Origin: [Synechococcus] sp. NIES-970 | GTDB taxonomy: Bacteria; Cyanobacteriota; Cyanobacteriia; Cyanobacteriales; MRBY01 | NCBI GenBank assembly: GCA_002356215.1 | Contig: AP017959.1 | Span: 2,186,195-2,250,194, forward strand | Direction: 5' to 3' | DNA: 64,000 bases | Shown here: positions 54,581 to 62,100 of the stretch, piece after piece | How positions within the stretch are numbered: the first letter of the stretch is position 1 | Layout of the letters: every line of letters starts with the position of its first letter | The notes under the pieces: model-generated | The model's database searches: none | Told to the model about the DNA's origin: nothing | Seen by the model: only the letters and a program-made list of their open reading frames with translations | Translations under genes and position numbers: made by a program

Positions 54581-54880
54581 TCAGAAATTATCTTGGTAGT
54601 CTTCGAGGAGTTTCATGAGATCCCCTTGAACGGCGGCAGGAATCAATTGAGCCAGGGACACAAAAACCTGTTTCCCGCCCAGGGGCACTTGGAGCGATCG
54701 CAAAACTTCTGTGACTGTCGTTTCGTCCACGGCGCGGTCTTCGATCGCCGGAAAAATTTTCTCAGCGACAGCCGTATGTAGCCGGGCATCAGCCAGATAC
54801 AAATGCCAGCCGGACACATCAATGTAGATATTCTCGCCAATCTCGGCGGCCAGTTTTTCAATCTGAATTGTACTAGCCAT
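54581..54880 (-). CDS. DUF3181-type small protein
   Basis: 99 residues, soluble, acidic. TIQIEKLAAEIGENIYIDVSGWHLYLADARLHTAVAE in the N-terminal half and LGGKQVFVSLAQLIPAAVQGDLMKLLED in the C-terminal half match what I know as the DUF3181 family of cyanobacteria and chloroplasts, whose function is not known. The last two codons overlap the start of nothing; its own start (ATG at 54878-54880) overlaps the end of the 2TM gene by 8 nt, so the two are translationally coupled. Confidence 0.75.
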   Translation of the reverse strand: MASTIQIEKLAAEIGENIYIDVSGWHLYLADARLHTAVAEKIFPAIEDRAVDETTVTEVLRSLQVPLGGKQVFVSLAQLIPAAVQGDLMKLLEDYQDNF

Positions 54881-55130
54881 TAGAAGCCTCCGAATAGTCG
54901 GCGATCGCCGTAATGTAGAGCAGGTGCAGCCCCAAAATACCGAGCCAAATCAAACTAAAGGGTTTTACCCAGGGCCGTTCCACCGTCGTTTGAATCAAAG
55001 TCGTAAACCAAATAGGGGAGTTGATCGCGAGGTAGACCATCACATGAACGATAAAATTCATCCGGTCTTCGGCGCGACGGAACTCAGGATCAGTTTTACG
55101 GTCAGGTTTGCGCGGCCAGCTGCGAGGCAT
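54873..55130 (-). CDS. Small 2TM-domain membrane protein
   Basis: 85 residues. A basic start, the motif RRAEDRMNFIVHVMVYLAINSPIWF (about 18-42, in part) that is the hallmark of the 2TM domain (Pfam PF13239 type), then a second span near 55-75 (PFSLIWLGILGLHLLYITAIA). Its role is unknown; in some bacteria the domain is a membrane anchor to histidine kinases. Overlaps the DUF3181 gene by 8 nt, so coupled expression is expected. No kinase is attached here. Confidence 0.8.
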   Translation of the reverse strand: MPRSWPRKPDRKTDPEFRRAEDRMNFIVHVMVYLAINSPIWFTTLIQTTVERPWVKPFSLIWLGILGLHLLYITAIADYSEASNG

Positions 55131-55185
55131 AGGTTTTACGAATGATATAGACGGAACACAGGTGATCCTATCACAAGGATTTTCC

Positions 55186-55695
55186 TCAGGCTTGCCTGGT
55201 GTAATCGCCGGATTTGCCGCCAGTTTTTTTCAGCAATTGAATCTCAGAAATTGTCATCCCTTTATCCATTGCTTTCGCCATGTCATAGAGGGTCAGGGCC
55301 GCCACAGACACAGCGGTTAAAGCTTCCATTTCGACCCCTGTTTCTGATTTTGTCGTCACGCTCGCCTCAATGCGATAACCAGGTAATAGGGCATCGGCGA
55401 TAAAATTCACCGTCACTTTTTTAATCGGCAAGGGATGACACATGGGGATCAAATTTGCGGTTTGTTTCGCGGCCATAATCCCGGCAATGCGGGCTGTGCC
55501 TAAAACGTCTCCCTTGGGGGCATCACCCGCTTGGATCGCGGTAAAGCATTCGAGGGTCATGGTAATTATCCCCGTGGCGATCGCCTCGCGTTTGGTGATC
55601 GCTTTACCAGAAACATCGACCATCTGGGCTTCCCCATGGGCATTGAGGTGGCTCAGGGGCGGCAGAGAAACTTTTTTTTCAGAAAACTCTTGCAT
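55186..55695 (-). CDS. moaC: Molybdenum cofactor biosynthesis protein MoaC
   Basis: 169 residues, full length. With MoaA it makes cyclic pyranopterin monophosphate from GTP, the first step of molybdopterin. Family motifs: [26 protein letters not shown] near 17-42, [26 protein letters not shown] near 65-90 with the active-site residues, and [22 protein letters not shown] near 120-140. No other moa gene lies in the window. It is divergent from the tRNA-Arg gene. Confidence 0.96.
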   Translation of the reverse strand: MQEFSEKKVSLPPLSHLNAHGEAQMVDVSGKAITKREAIATGIITMTLECFTAIQAGDAPKGDVLGTARIAGIMAAKQTANLIPMCHPLPIKKVTVNFIADALLPGYRIEASVTTKSETGVEMEALTAVSVAALTLYDMAKAMDKGMTISEIQLLKKTGGKSGDYTRQA

Positions 55696-55755
55696 TGATC
55701 CAAAACGTCTGTTAGATTAGATGACTGTTGGTCAAACAACAAATCTCTTCTGCGT

Positions 55756-55829
55756 GGGTCTGTAGCTCAGCGGATTAGAGCAGCTGACTACGGATCAGCA
55801 GGTCGGGAGTTCGAATCTCTCCAGGCTCG
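55756..55829 (+). tRNA. tRNA-Arg (anticodon ACG)
   Basis: 74 nt that fold as a complete cloverleaf: acceptor GGGTCTG pairs with CAGGCTC (two G-T pairs), D stem GCTC/GAGC, anticodon stem GCTGA/TCAGC with loop CTACGGA giving ACG, T stem GGGAG/CTCTC with TTCGAAT, discriminator G. The first base of the anticodon would be inosine after TadA action, so it should read CGU, CGC and CGA. CCA is not encoded. A terminator hairpin stands 14 nt after the end. Confidence 0.97.
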
Positions 55830-55843
55830 TAAGAAGAGAAAAC

Positions 55844-55872
55844 AACCCTCCTAGGTTAGCCTAGGAGGGTTT
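55844..55872 (+). terminator. Intrinsic terminator after tRNA-Arg
   Basis: AACCCTCCTAGG pairs with CCTAGGAGGGTT around the loop TTAG, followed by TTGTTG. A perfect 12-bp GC-rich stem with a tetraloop, though the T tract is short. It lies 14 nt past the tRNA and should end its transcript. Confidence 0.88.
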
Positions 55873-56004
55873 GTTGTGGCAACAATCTAAAGAGTCATGA
55901 GGTTTTGTTGACAAGCCCAGAGAGAAACACTGAATATGACAGGGGAGCTGTCTATATCTGCCTTTTCAAAATACACTCTCACAACGAACTCATTTCCCTC
56001 CGTC

Positions 56005-57105
56005 ATGACCAAATTTTTTAACTACTGCCTCTCGACGGCTTTGGCGATCGCCCTTTGTTTCGGCGTGACCCAAGCGGCCTGGGCGTTACCCCAAGCAAGT
56101 TTTACCCTGGCTTCCTTGGCCCAAGGGGACGCGATTACTGACCCAGAAGCAATCTTGCGCTATGCCCTGCCCATTGATAACCAGCAGATCCGTAATCTCC
56201 AGGACAGCATGGAATTTATGTCGAAGGATCTGCGGGCGAAGCGTTGGGGACCCATTGCCGCCAGTGCAAAAAAAGCCAGTCGCGTTCTTTCCATTAGCCA
56301 AGATGCCATCCTCGAAGATGTGGTTCCTAGTTTCAAAGAACAGGCCCAGACTCTCCTAAGTGAGATAGAACAGGATGTCGCGGTCATGAAAGAGGCGATC
56401 GCCGCTAAAGATCGTGAGACCATCTGGACAAAACGCCGGGAAATTCTCAATAAAGTCGGGGCGATCGAAGAAGCCATGATCGCTGAATATCCCACGACCA
56501 TTCCTGAAGAATATGCCAATCTGCCTCGGTTGTTAGGCCGTGCTACCGTTGAACTAAAAACCACCCAGGGCGACATCACCGTGGTTGTGGATGGTTACAA
56601 CGCACCAATCAACGCCGGTAACTTTGTTGATCTGGTGCAACGGGGCTTTTATGATGGACTGCCTTTTGTGCGGGCTGAAGATCTCTTTATTCTGCAAACG
56701 GGTGATCCAGAAGGGCCAGAACAAGGTTTTATTGATCCGAAAACAAAGCAATACCGAGCAATTCCCATGGAGATCATGTTGGCAGGTGACAATGAAGCCA
56801 CCTACGGCGCGACCCTCGAAGACCTCGGCATTTACCTAGCAGATCTTAACTTGCCTTTTAACGCCTACGGTGCTTTAGCCTTAGCGCGGCCTGCTGATGA
56901 TGCGAATGGAGGATCTTCTCAAGTGTTCTTCTTCAAGTTTGACAATGAGCTTGCCCCTCCCGGATTTAACCTGATGGATGGTCGCTATTCTGTCTTTGGT
57001 TACACTGTCGATGGTAAAGACGCTCTCGAGGCATTGACTAAAGCAGACAAGATTATTTCTGCAAAAGTTGTCAAAGGTCTAGACAACCTCGTTGTTCCCA
57101 GCTAA
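56005..57105 (+). CDS. Cyclophilin-type peptidyl-prolyl isomerase, Cyp38/TLP40 family
   Basis: 366 residues from the ATG at 56005 (a longer frame upstream lacks a signal). A signal peptide (NYCLSTALAIALCFGVTQAAWA) predicts export to periplasm or thylakoid lumen. An N-terminal helical bundle (about 30-160) like that of plant CYP38 precedes a C-terminal cyclophilin domain (about 180-365) with VELKTTQGDITVVVDGYNAPINAGNFVDLV and RYSVFGYTVDG. In plants the protein helps assemble photosystem II, and its enzyme residues are mostly lost; here too the cyclophilin core is divergent. The strongest match is the Synechocystis sll0408 kind. A terminator follows. Confidence 0.92.
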   Translation: MTKFFNYCLSTALAIALCFGVTQAAWALPQASFTLASLAQGDAITDPEAILRYALPIDNQQIRNLQDSMEFMSKDLRAKRWGPIAASAKKASRVLSISQDAILEDVVPSFKEQAQTLLSEIEQDVAVMKEAIAAKDRETIWTKRREILNKVGAIEEAMIAEYPTTIPEEYANLPRLLGRATVELKTTQGDITVVVDGYNAPINAGNFVDLVQRGFYDGLPFVRAEDLFILQTGDPEGPEQGFIDPKTKQYRAIPMEIMLAGDNEATYGATLEDLGIYLADLNLPFNAYGALALARPADDANGGSSQVFFFKFDNELAPPGFNLMDGRYSVFGYTVDGKDALEALTKADKIISAKVVKGLDNLVVPS

Positions 57106-57133
57106 GCCGCTAAATGCCGCATAACCCCCCATA

Positions 57134-57172
57134 AAAAAACACCCACTGCTAATAATAAGCTTGGGTGTTTTT
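57134..57172. terminator. Bidirectional terminator between cyp38 and DUF805 genes
   Basis: AAAAAACACCCA and TGGGTGTTTTT pair around a loop of about 16 nt. It has an A run on the left and a T run on the right, so it can serve both the plus-strand cyp38 gene (stop 57105) and the minus-strand DUF805 gene (stop 57192). Confidence 0.85.
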
Positions 57173-57191
57173 CTTGTTTTAACTTTAAAAA

Positions 57192-57569
57192 TTAAGCAGT
57201 GGTGTCAGCATTATACTGATTTTGACCAGATACACTGGGAGACGCAAAAAAGACAATTAAAACAATTGCGCCAATAATCGGAACCAAGCTAATCAATAGC
57301 CACCAACCACTCCGGCCAGTATCATGCAATCTCCTGATTCCTAAGGCGATACCAGGTAAGAGAAAAGCAAGGCTGTAGACAATACTCAGTAAACTAGCAA
57401 GGGCTCCGAGGAATGTCTGTTCTAGAACACTAAGAACGAAAGAAATTGCCAGATTGACAATAAAAACGTACCAGAATTCTTTCCGACGAGTGCGGCCACT
57501 AAAATTTGTATAATTTAGCCAAGCGTTGATGTAATAATCTTTAAACTCTTCGAATAACCCTTTGTCCAT
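57192..57569 (-). CDS. DUF805 family membrane protein
   Basis: 125 residues from the ATG at 57567-57569, preceded by AAGGTGA at good spacing; a GTG three codons earlier is the alternative. Family signatures are clear: NYTNFSGRTRRKEFWYVFI near 15-33 and GIRRLHDTGRSGWWLLISLVP near 78-98, with four membrane spans and a short C-terminal tail ending in NQYN. The family is widespread (YhaH type in E. coli) and of unknown role, perhaps in membrane stress. Solitary, convergent with cyp38. Confidence 0.92.
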   Translation of the reverse strand: MDKGLFEEFKDYYINAWLNYTNFSGRTRRKEFWYVFIVNLAISFVLSVLEQTFLGALASLLSIVYSLAFLLPGIALGIRRLHDTGRSGWWLLISLVPIIGAIVLIVFFASPSVSGQNQYNADTTA

Positions 57570-57578
57570 GGACTTCAC

Positions 57579-57946
57579 CTTTTCTTTGGCATTACAAAGG
57601 GCATTTTACATATAAGATCTCTGGGTGATTCATGATTTTTAAAAAAATCAACATTTTGTAACTATAAAGATGCAAATGTGTTTTAAATGTATTACTCACC
57701 AACTGCCATGTCAACTCGATGACTATTGGTATTGGTTAAGTTCGCAAAAACCGGAGAGAGAATTTTGTTAACTGAAAAATAGAGTTGTTGGCATGGAATA
57801 AATTTACCTAAAAATAAATAGGCATTCAAGAACATTTTTATGGTTTATTTTTGTGACTATTTAAGCTCTTTAAATATTTTTATTGTATTGGATTGTTCTT
57901 GTTAGCATGGAGAAAAATTAAGTCCCTAATACTTTGACAATTAACA
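57579..57946. other. AT-rich noncoding region between DUF805 and the antiporter gene
   Basis: About 370 nt, clearly richer in A and T than the genes around it, with no HIP1 site and no frame I would call a gene. It must carry the two divergent promoters. TTGACA at 57934-57939 is close to the antiporter ATG, too close to be its own -35. I find no RNA fold or direct repeat of note. Confidence 0.5.
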
Positions 57947-59530
57947 ATGATTTTTCTTGCGGAACTCGGAGAGGCGGCGATCGCCACGAACTTACAACAA
58001 TTTGTTCTGGTCTTGTCGATTTCCCTGACAGTGGCAACTTTTTCGCGGATCTTTAGCTGGCTCAGGCAGATCCCCTATACCCTGCTGCTGGTGATTGTTG
58101 GCCTGGGTTTAGCGTTTATTGATGTGCGCTTGGTCAACCTTTCCCCAGAACTGATCCTTGAGATTTTTTTGCCACCGCTCCTGTTTGAAGCGGCCTGGAA
58201 TGTCCGCTGGCGAGAACTGCAAAAGCAATGGCTACCCATCGCCCTTTTTGCCCTGGTGGGAGTGGCGATCGCCATTTTGGGGATTGGTTTTGCCTTGAGT
58301 CAATGGACAAATTTGGCCCTGAGCTCAGCGCTGTTGGCAGGGGCAGCTCTTTCCGCAACGGATCCAGTGTCGGTGGTGGCGCTGTTCCGGGAATTGGGCG
58401 CGAGTAAGAAGCTCACCATGGTGATGGAAGGAGAAAGTCTGTTTAACGATGGGGTTGCCGTGGTCGCGTTTCTGCTGCTAGTGGGCATTCCCCTGGGGAC
58501 TCAGGCTTTTTCTGTGACAACAACCGTTTCGACATTCTTGATCTTTGTGGGGATCGGGATTGGCTTGGGAGCCCTGATTGGCTTTGGGATTTCTTTTTTG
58601 ACCCAGCGCTTTGATATTCCCCTGGTGGAGCAGTCTCTAACTCTGGTCTCTGCCTATGGTACTTACTTGCTTACGGAGGAGCTAGGGGGGTCTGGAGTGA
58701 TTGCGGTGGTCACTGTGGGAATGATTTTAGGGAACTTTGGCTCGAATATCGGCATGAATCCCCGAACTCGCCTGGTAGTGTCTGAATTTTGGGAATTTCT
58801 CGCGTTTTTCGTCAATTCTATTGTTTTCCTGCTCATCGGCGACCAGGTGAATTTCAGGACCCTCGGTGAAAGTCTGGATGGGATTTTTGTGGCGATCACC
58901 GCTGTGCTCGTCACCCGTGCCATTTCTGTCTATGGTCTCAGTTGGATTTCCAATCGTTTTAGCGAAAAAGAGCCCCTGAGTTTGGCGGAACAAACTGTTC
59001 TTTGGTGGGGCGGGTTGCGGGGGTCGGTATCGATCGCCGTGGCCCTCAGTGTGCCCGTAATTTTAGGCGATCGCCAAGAAATTATTAACATCATCTTTGG
59101 GGTCGTGCTGTTCACCCTATTGGTGCAGGGATTGACAACCCAATGGTTGCTCGAAAAACTCGATCTCATCGGTGACCAGCCAATTCGCCAGGAATATTCT
59201 GAATATCTCGCCCGGCGTGTCGCCCTCAAAAGGGTTCTCGCCTATCTCGACCAACTGAACCTTGCCGCCGATGTCGATGAGGAATTTTATCGCTACGAGC
59301 GGGATTTAGTGGAGTCGGAACTGGAGAGTATCGAGGAAAAAATCACCAAACTCAAAGCCAAGCATCCCCAATTGCGGGAACTAGACATGAAGCAATTGCG
59401 GGATACCTTGCTCGATATTGAGGCCGATACCTATGCCGAATTTATCCGGGTGGGCCGCCTCAACAAAGATCTTTCGCCGCTGCTCCAGGAGATTTTGATC
59501 AAAGCCACAGCAAAAGACAGCCATAGTTAG
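57947..59530 (+). CDS. CPA1 family Na+/H+ antiporter (NhaP/NhaS-like)
   Basis: 527 residues. About twelve membrane spans; the ion-binding motifs are GAALSATDPVSVVALFRELG (about 135-155) and GESLFNDGVAVVAF (about 165-178) with the Asp pair, and GGLRGSVSIAVALS near 350. A C-terminal cytoplasmic tail of about 120 residues is helical and charged. Size and motif set are near those of Synechocystis NhaS2-type exchangers; assignment to a specific NhaS number is uncertain. It exports Na+ against H+, a sensible partner of KtrAB in salt resistance. ATG start lies about 10 nt after TTGACA. Confidence 0.92.
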   Translation: MIFLAELGEAAIATNLQQFVLVLSISLTVATFSRIFSWLRQIPYTLLLVIVGLGLAFIDVRLVNLSPELILEIFLPPLLFEAAWNVRWRELQKQWLPIALFALVGVAIAILGIGFALSQWTNLALSSALLAGAALSATDPVSVVALFRELGASKKLTMVMEGESLFNDGVAVVAFLLLVGIPLGTQAFSVTTTVSTFLIFVGIGIGLGALIGFGISFLTQRFDIPLVEQSLTLVSAYGTYLLTEELGGSGVIAVVTVGMILGNFGSNIGMNPRTRLVVSEFWEFLAFFVNSIVFLLIGDQVNFRTLGESLDGIFVAITAVLVTRAISVYGLSWISNRFSEKEPLSLAEQTVLWWGGLRGSVSIAVALSVPVILGDRQEIINIIFGVVLFTLLVQGLTTQWLLEKLDLIGDQPIRQEYSEYLARRVALKRVLAYLDQLNLAADVDEEFYRYERDLVESELESIEEKITKLKAKHPQLRELDMKQLRDTLLDIEADTYAEFIRVGRLNKDLSPLLQEILIKATAKDSHS

Positions 59531-59622
59531 CCACCCTTGGCGAAGCAGATCATCACGATAAAAGACAGCGCTAAACCGGGACTGAGGAGAGTTGCGAGGG
59601 TTAAAAGTTCTTCGCCGGACAT
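59527..59622 (-). CDS. Small single-span membrane protein, 31 residues, unknown
   Basis: ATG at 59620-59622 and stop TAA at 59527-59529, which overlaps the antiporter stop by 3 nt on the opposite strand. The 31 residues begin MSGEELLTLATLL, have a membrane stretch of about 20 residues (LLSPGLALSFIVMICFA) and end KGG. The opposite-strand ACAGG about 10 nt before the ATG is an acceptable ribosome site. Size and shape resemble small cyanobacterial subunits such as Pet or Ndh proteins, but I cannot assign it. Transcribed against the antiporter gene. Confidence 0.45.
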   Translation of the reverse strand: MSGEELLTLATLLSPGLALSFIVMICFAKGG

Positions 59623-59765
59623 AGAAAAATACCTGTGGTAAATGCTTCTCTTCTACGTTAAAAGCTTTTTCGGGCGATCGCTAACAAGTTCACGGAAACT
59701 TAATGCCCGGCAGCCTAAAAAAGCCTGTGTTACACTCTCCAACAGCATTTTTTCGGGGCAATGTA

Positions 59766-61283
59766 ATGACGGTCGGGATTTGGGTACTGGGGGATCAACT
59801 GTGGGCCGGACAAGCCGCCCTCCAGCAACGGGAAACACAAAAAACAAACACACCCGTTCTGTTAATTGAAGCGGTGGACTATGCCCAGCAACGGCCCTAC
59901 CATTACCAAAAGCTGGTGCTGGTGTGGTCGGCGATGCGCCATTTTGCCCAAGAACTGAAGGAAGTAGGCTGGCCTGTCCATTATGCGATCGCCCCAAACT
60001 TTCACACTGCCTTAACAGACTGGATCGCCGCCGAGGAAATCACAGAACTGTGGGTGATGCAGCCCAGCGATCGCCCTTTTGAAGCTTTTTTAACAAGTCT
60101 GGATTTACCTTGTCCTCTGAAGCTGATCCCCAATAACCATTTCCTCTGGACGCGGGAAGAATTCCAAACCTGGGCGACGGGGCGCAAACGTTTGGTGCTC
60201 GAAGATTTTTATCGGGCAGGCCGTAGGCGCTTTAATATCCTCCTCGATGACCAGCAGCAGCCCCTGGGCGGCCAGTGGAATTTTGACAAAGACAATCGCA
60301 AACCACCAAAAAAAGATTTCCATCCCCCCAAGCCCCTCACCTTCGCGCCGGATGAAACCACCCAGGCGGTAATTGCCCGAATTCAGGATCTAAAAATCCA
60401 AGGCTATGGCCAACTCGAACCCTTCCACTGGGCGGTGACTCGTACCCAGGCCCTCCAGGTGTTTGAACAATTCCTCGCCACAGGTTTAGAAAAATTCGGC
60501 ACCTTTCAGGATGCAATGGTCACGGGAGAATATACACTCTGGCATGCGTTGATTTCCCCCTATCTCAATTTGGGCCTTCTCCATCCCTGGGAGCTGATTA
60601 AAAAAGCGGAAGCGGTGCGGGAACAAAAGGCGATCGCCCTGAATAATCTAGAAGGCTTTATCCGGCAAATCCTCGGTTGGCGCGAATATCTCCACGGCCT
60701 TTATCACTATGTCGACGCCGATTATCCTGAAAAAAATTACTTTAACCACCAGCAGCCCCTCCCCGATTTCTATTGGGACAGCCGCAAAACCGATCTCAAC
60801 TGCCTTAAACAGGTGTTGCAGCAAGTCGAGCAAACAGGCTATGCCCACCACATCCAGCGGCTAATGATTCTGAGTAATTTTGCTTTGATCCTCGGGGTGA
60901 ACCCCCAGGAATTGGAAGCCTGGTTCCATGCCGCCTTCATCGATGCCTACGACTGGGTCATGCAAACCAATGTAATTGGGATGGGCCAGTTCGCGGATGG
61001 CGGCATCCTCGCCAGCAAGCCCTACGCTGCTTCGGCGAACTACGTCAATAAAATGAGCGATTATTGCAAAAACTGTCGCTATGACAAAGGCGATCGCCAC
61101 GGCGAAACAGCCTGTCCATTTAATACTTTCTACTGGCACTTTCTTGACCGCCACCAGGTGCAGCTGCGACGCCAGGGCCGGATGAACCTGATCCTCAAAA
61201 GTCTAGAACGTATGGACAAAGAAGAATTAGATGCCATCCATACCCAAGCCATCACTTGGCAAACCCGCCTCCACTCAGGATAA
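59766..61283 (+). CDS. Cryptochrome/photolyase-related protein, FeS-BCP (PhrB/CryPro) type
   Basis: 505 residues from the ATG at 59766 (an earlier ATG 21 codons upstream has no family match). N-terminal alpha/beta domain of the CPF-related family (DUF523-like start TVGIWVLGDQLW), catalytic domain with FIRQILGWREYLHGLYHYVD near 290-310 and WVMQTNVIGMGQFADGG near 395-415. The cysteines of the 4Fe-4S cluster are seen as CKNC near 435 and CPF near 449, plus one near 346. The class includes prokaryotic (6-4) photolyases and photoreceptors that lack the classic Trp triad, with FAD and a lumazine antenna. It repairs UV DNA damage or senses blue light. Confidence 0.92.
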   Translation: MTVGIWVLGDQLWAGQAALQQRETQKTNTPVLLIEAVDYAQQRPYHYQKLVLVWSAMRHFAQELKEVGWPVHYAIAPNFHTALTDWIAAEEITELWVMQPSDRPFEAFLTSLDLPCPLKLIPNNHFLWTREEFQTWATGRKRLVLEDFYRAGRRRFNILLDDQQQPLGGQWNFDKDNRKPPKKDFHPPKPLTFAPDETTQAVIARIQDLKIQGYGQLEPFHWAVTRTQALQVFEQFLATGLEKFGTFQDAMVTGEYTLWHALISPYLNLGLLHPWELIKKAEAVREQKAIALNNLEGFIRQILGWREYLHGLYHYVDADYPEKNYFNHQQPLPDFYWDSRKTDLNCLKQVLQQVEQTGYAHHIQRLMILSNFALILGVNPQELEAWFHAAFIDAYDWVMQTNVIGMGQFADGGILASKPYAASANYVNKMSDYCKNCRYDKGDRHGETACPFNTFYWHFLDRHQVQLRRQGRMNLILKSLERMDKEELDAIHTQAITWQTRLHSG

Positions 61284-61546
61284 ATGCAAACGGTTTAAGT
61301 GAGGCGATCGCCCCTGGTTATTAATGCCTAAAAATCTTTTTCAACCCATTAAAGTCATAAAAATCATCCCTAAAAAAATTGACTATTCCCATCATCCTTA
61401 GGCTGATTTTCAAGAAAGAAAGTACATCAATATTGCTTTTGATCAAAAAGAAATAAAAATCAAAAAAATACGGGAAAATCTTCCAAGGCACGACTACAAT
61501 AACCCATAGTGACAACAGCTTTTGTGTGAGGCAGTAGGACAAAAAT
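61284..61546. other. Noncoding gap before the FtsL-like gene
   Basis: 263 nt, AT-rich in its middle. TACAAT at 61494-61499 may be a -10 box for the downstream FtsL-like/ftsI unit. One HIP1 site lies at its left edge. No other feature recognised. Confidence 0.4.
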
Positions 61547-62017
61547 ATGGCAGTTGCCCCTCGACCTTGGCAGGTTTCGCCGCCACGCCCACAGAAACCC
61601 CGACCCTTGGCGGTGGTGCGCCCCACGGTGCAACCACTACCATCTCCCCCAGACACCGACCTCATTCCCCTCAGCATTCGTATGCTCCGGCTTAGTAAAC
61701 AAATGACCCAATGGCTGGCGATCGCCAGTGTGACCACAGCAATGGGTCTCTACGCAGGGAAAGCCTATAACCAAAAGGGCTGGAGTGAATCTTTTCAGCA
61801 TCTGCTTCAACTTCAAGACCGTGAAGCTCGCCTTGTGGTGACCAGTGCCAGTCTCGGAGAATATTTTCGACAACAAGCTGCACAGCCGAGCACCGAGCTT
61901 GTGGACCCGACCCCAGCCCACAATTTATACATTCCAGCCCCGGATCAAGTCTCTCTTCCCCCTGTCCCCACCGAAGCAACAGTCTCTCCCAGAGAACAAT
62001 CGCCCATCGGTTATTGA
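61547..62017 (+). CDS. FtsL-like single-span division protein (candidate)
   Basis: 156 residues: a basic, proline-rich cytoplasmic N-terminus (about 1-50), one membrane span near 52-68 (WLAIASVTTAMGLYAG), then about 40 residues of a charged, partly coiled-coil region (SFQHLLQLQDREARLVVTSASLGEYFRQQ) and a proline-rich tail. In most bacteria ftsL lies directly before ftsI, and here the ftsI-type gene follows 84 nt later. The bitopic layout and neighbourhood make FtsL the best guess; sequence alone does not prove it, as FtsL is poorly conserved. Start ATG 61547. Confidence 0.65.
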   Translation: MAVAPRPWQVSPPRPQKPRPLAVVRPTVQPLPSPPDTDLIPLSIRMLRLSKQMTQWLAIASVTTAMGLYAGKAYNQKGWSESFQHLLQLQDREARLVVTSASLGEYFRQQAAQPSTELVDPTPAHNLYIPAPDQVSLPPVPTEATVSPREQSPIGY

Positions 62018-62100
62018 AACTATTTTTACAGCACAACCTTGAATTCGTTTCTTGGTAGAGTGTTGAGCAGATTCGCCCCTATTCCCCCCAGGTCAAACCC

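Noticed and set aside
61321-61737. 138-codon minus-strand frame overlapping the FtsL-like gene
   Set aside because: Half is antisense to the better-supported gene and half is AT-rich Phe/Lys-type noncoding translation.
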